A stretch of 5,521 nt of DNA from Chthoniobacterales bacterium (GTDB lineage: Bacteria; Verrucomicrobiota; Verrucomicrobiia; Chthoniobacterales; UBA10450): assembly GCA_013695925.1 (NCBI GenBank), contig JACCZO010000207.1, positions 1 through 5,521 on the forward strand, given 5' to 3'. Position 1 is the stretch's first letter, and each line of letters opens with the position of its first letter. Shown piece by piece: positions 4,510-5,521 of this stretch. A model generated the notes under the pieces. The model was given only the letters and a program-made list of their open reading frames with translations. It was not told the origin of the DNA and searched no databases. The translations under genes and the position numbers were made by a program.

Positions 4510-5521
4510 TTGAAATCCAGAACCTTTCCCCGCCTTCTCCTCTGCTTGCTTCTCATTTTTTCGATTCGAGGAAGCCACGGATTCGCCATCCTCGGCCCCG
4601 CCTGGCCGCCGATGACCACCGTCACGCTGCAACTCGAACTAGGCTCAACCAACGTCACCCTCCTGGACGGTCTTGGCACCTGGAACAACTCCGCCGCCGA
4701 TGCCCTCGCCATTTGGAATCTACACCTCGATTTTCTGACTCTGATTGGGATTACCAACTCCACGACTCCGAAAGGTTCCGCCGATGGTTACAACTCTGTC
4801 TTTTTCTCGAACACGATTTTCGGCGAAGGCTTCGGAAAGGATACCCTCGCGGTGACGGTCTGGGAGTCTGCCGATGGATACCCGATCTACTTCACGGAAA
4901 CGGATGTTATATTCAATACCGCACAAACTTTTAATTCGTATCGCGGGCCGTTTCTTCCTGGCAAATACGATTTCCACCGGGTGGCGCTGCATGAGTTCGG
5001 TCATGTCCTCGGCCTGAATCACGTCACAAATTACCCGTCGGGCCAGGCTTTGATGGAGCCGATAGTCAGCAACCTCGATCATCTCGCCGACGATGATGTT
5101 AGCGGGGCGACTTTCCTTTACGGTTACCATTTCACAAGCCATCTCGAAGTGGATGGAGGAGCGGTTGGTGATGATTTTGTTTATCAAATCACCGCGAATA
5201 ACAATCCGACAAGCTTTGCCGCCACCAACCTGCCGCCTGGGCTGGTCATTGACCTGCTGAGTGGGATCGTCAGCGGCGCCTGCACTCAGGCTGGCACATT
5301 CGAAATTACGATCACCGCTTTCGGCCCGGTGAGTGATGTGACCGGGACTTTCACGGTCACCTTTACTCCTGCCAGCGCGAGTCTCGATCCGCCATACCCA
5401 TATCCGGTCGAAGTCGGAACTTCCATTTCGTTCGCTGTCACCGGACCCAATACCCCGACGAGCTTTGCCGCCACCAACCTTCCACCGGGGCTGGTGATTG
5501 ATCCAAAAACGGGCGTCGTGA
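4510..5521 (+). CDS. Secreted metzincin (matrixin-like) zinc metalloprotease with He_PIG-type Ig repeats, 3' end beyond window
   Basis: The frame is open for 337 codons to the window edge. Residues 1-24 look like a signal peptide: basic start (KSR...R), hydrophobic core LLLCLLLIFSI, small residues before a cleavage site near Gly24. The catalytic domain spans about 25-207. HEFGHVLGLNH (161-171) is the metzincin zinc signature, with His161, His165 and His171 as ligands and Glu162 as general base. ALMEP (180-184) supplies the Met-turn at Met182. DGYNSVFFS (92-100) and DALAIWN (64-70) fit bacterial matrixin-like proteases. Two Ig-like putative modules follow, about 208-288 and 289 onward. Each carries PTSFAATNLPPGLVID followed by a SGIVSG/TGVV turn, typical of He_PIG domains used for surface attachment or spacing. 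No cysteine-switch propeptide is seen; the only cysteine after the signal region is Cys258. The TTG at 4510 is the only usual start codon between the in-frame TAG (4492-4494) and the signal peptide. The next ATG (4612) would lose the signal. Substrate unknown; export is inferred. Confidence 0.85.
   Translation, partial: MKSRTFPRLLLCLLLIFSIRGSHGFAILGPAWPPMTTVTLQLELGSTNVTLLDGLGTWNNSAADALAIWNLHLDFLTLIGITNSTTPKGSADGYNSVFFSNTIFGEGFGKDTLAVTVWESADGYPIYFTETDVIFNTAQTFNSYRGPFLPGKYDFHRVALHEFGHVLGLNHVTNYPSGQALMEPIVSNLDHLADDDVSGATFLYGYHFTSHLEVDGGAVGDDFVYQITANNNPTSFAATNLPPGLVIDLLSGIVSGACTQAGTFEITITAFGPVSDVTGTFTVTFTPASASLDPPYPYPVEVGTSISFAVTGPNTPTSFAATNLPPGLVIDPKTGVV
5206..5253 (+). repeat. He_PIG core repeat, copy 1
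   Basis: These 16 codons (protease residues 233-248) encode PTSFAATNLPPGLVID, the conserved core strand and turn of the first Ig-like module. They match copy 2 at 42 of 48 bases, with all six differences in third codon positions, so the peptide is identical. The copies are 249 bases, or 83 residues, apart, which gives the module period. Confidence 0.9.
5455..5502 (+). repeat. He_PIG core repeat, copy 2
   Basis: Second copy of the PTSFAATNLPPGLVID core, protease residues 316-331. It differs from copy 1 only by synonymous changes (Thr, Leu, two Pro, Val and Asp codons). The sequence outside the 16-residue core, both before it and after the following Gly-Val turn, is much less alike. Further modules may follow beyond the window. 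Confidence 0.9.

Overview
The window reads as GC-rich chromosomal DNA from a Gram-negative-like bacterium. My best guess is a soil Verrucomicrobiota, near Chthoniobacterales/Spartobacteria. That rests on the style of the secreted metalloprotease with putative Ig repeats and on palindromic repeats of kinds I associate with that group. It is recognition from memory, not a search result.

Layout. Bases 1-251 (minus) hold the N-terminal part of a two-helix membrane protein of unknown function, cut by the window edge. It starts 11 bases after the stop of purL. Bases 263-2635 (minus) hold a complete 790-residue purL, the synthetase subunit of FGAM synthase in purine biosynthesis. Bases 2636-2977 are a divergent intergenic region with a compact palindromic element near its purL side. 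Bases 2978-4396 (plus) hold a complete class-III PLP-dependent aminotransferase resembling HpnO-type hopanoid aminotransferases. Bases 4397-4509 are a short gap. Bases 4510-5521 (plus) hold a secreted metzincin-type zinc protease followed by two He_PIG-like Ig modules; it runs off the right edge.

The four genes do not form one pathway. purL and the membrane protein are probably co-transcribed leftward. The aminotransferase and the protease point rightward, with no sign of shared function.

The most unusual content is in and beside purL. A near-perfect 28-bp inverted repeat (27 of 28 pairs), with a 21-bp tandem duplication of part of its outer arm, sits in frame inside the coding sequence. It accounts for most of the roughly 40-45 residues by which this PurL exceeds the usual length. 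A second, unrelated palindrome forms the linker between the two halves of the enzyme. A third, with an outer stem and two inner hairpins, lies just upstream of the start codon. Together they look like palindromic elements tolerated inside an essential gene, comparable to the Rickettsia palindromic elements but of different sequence.
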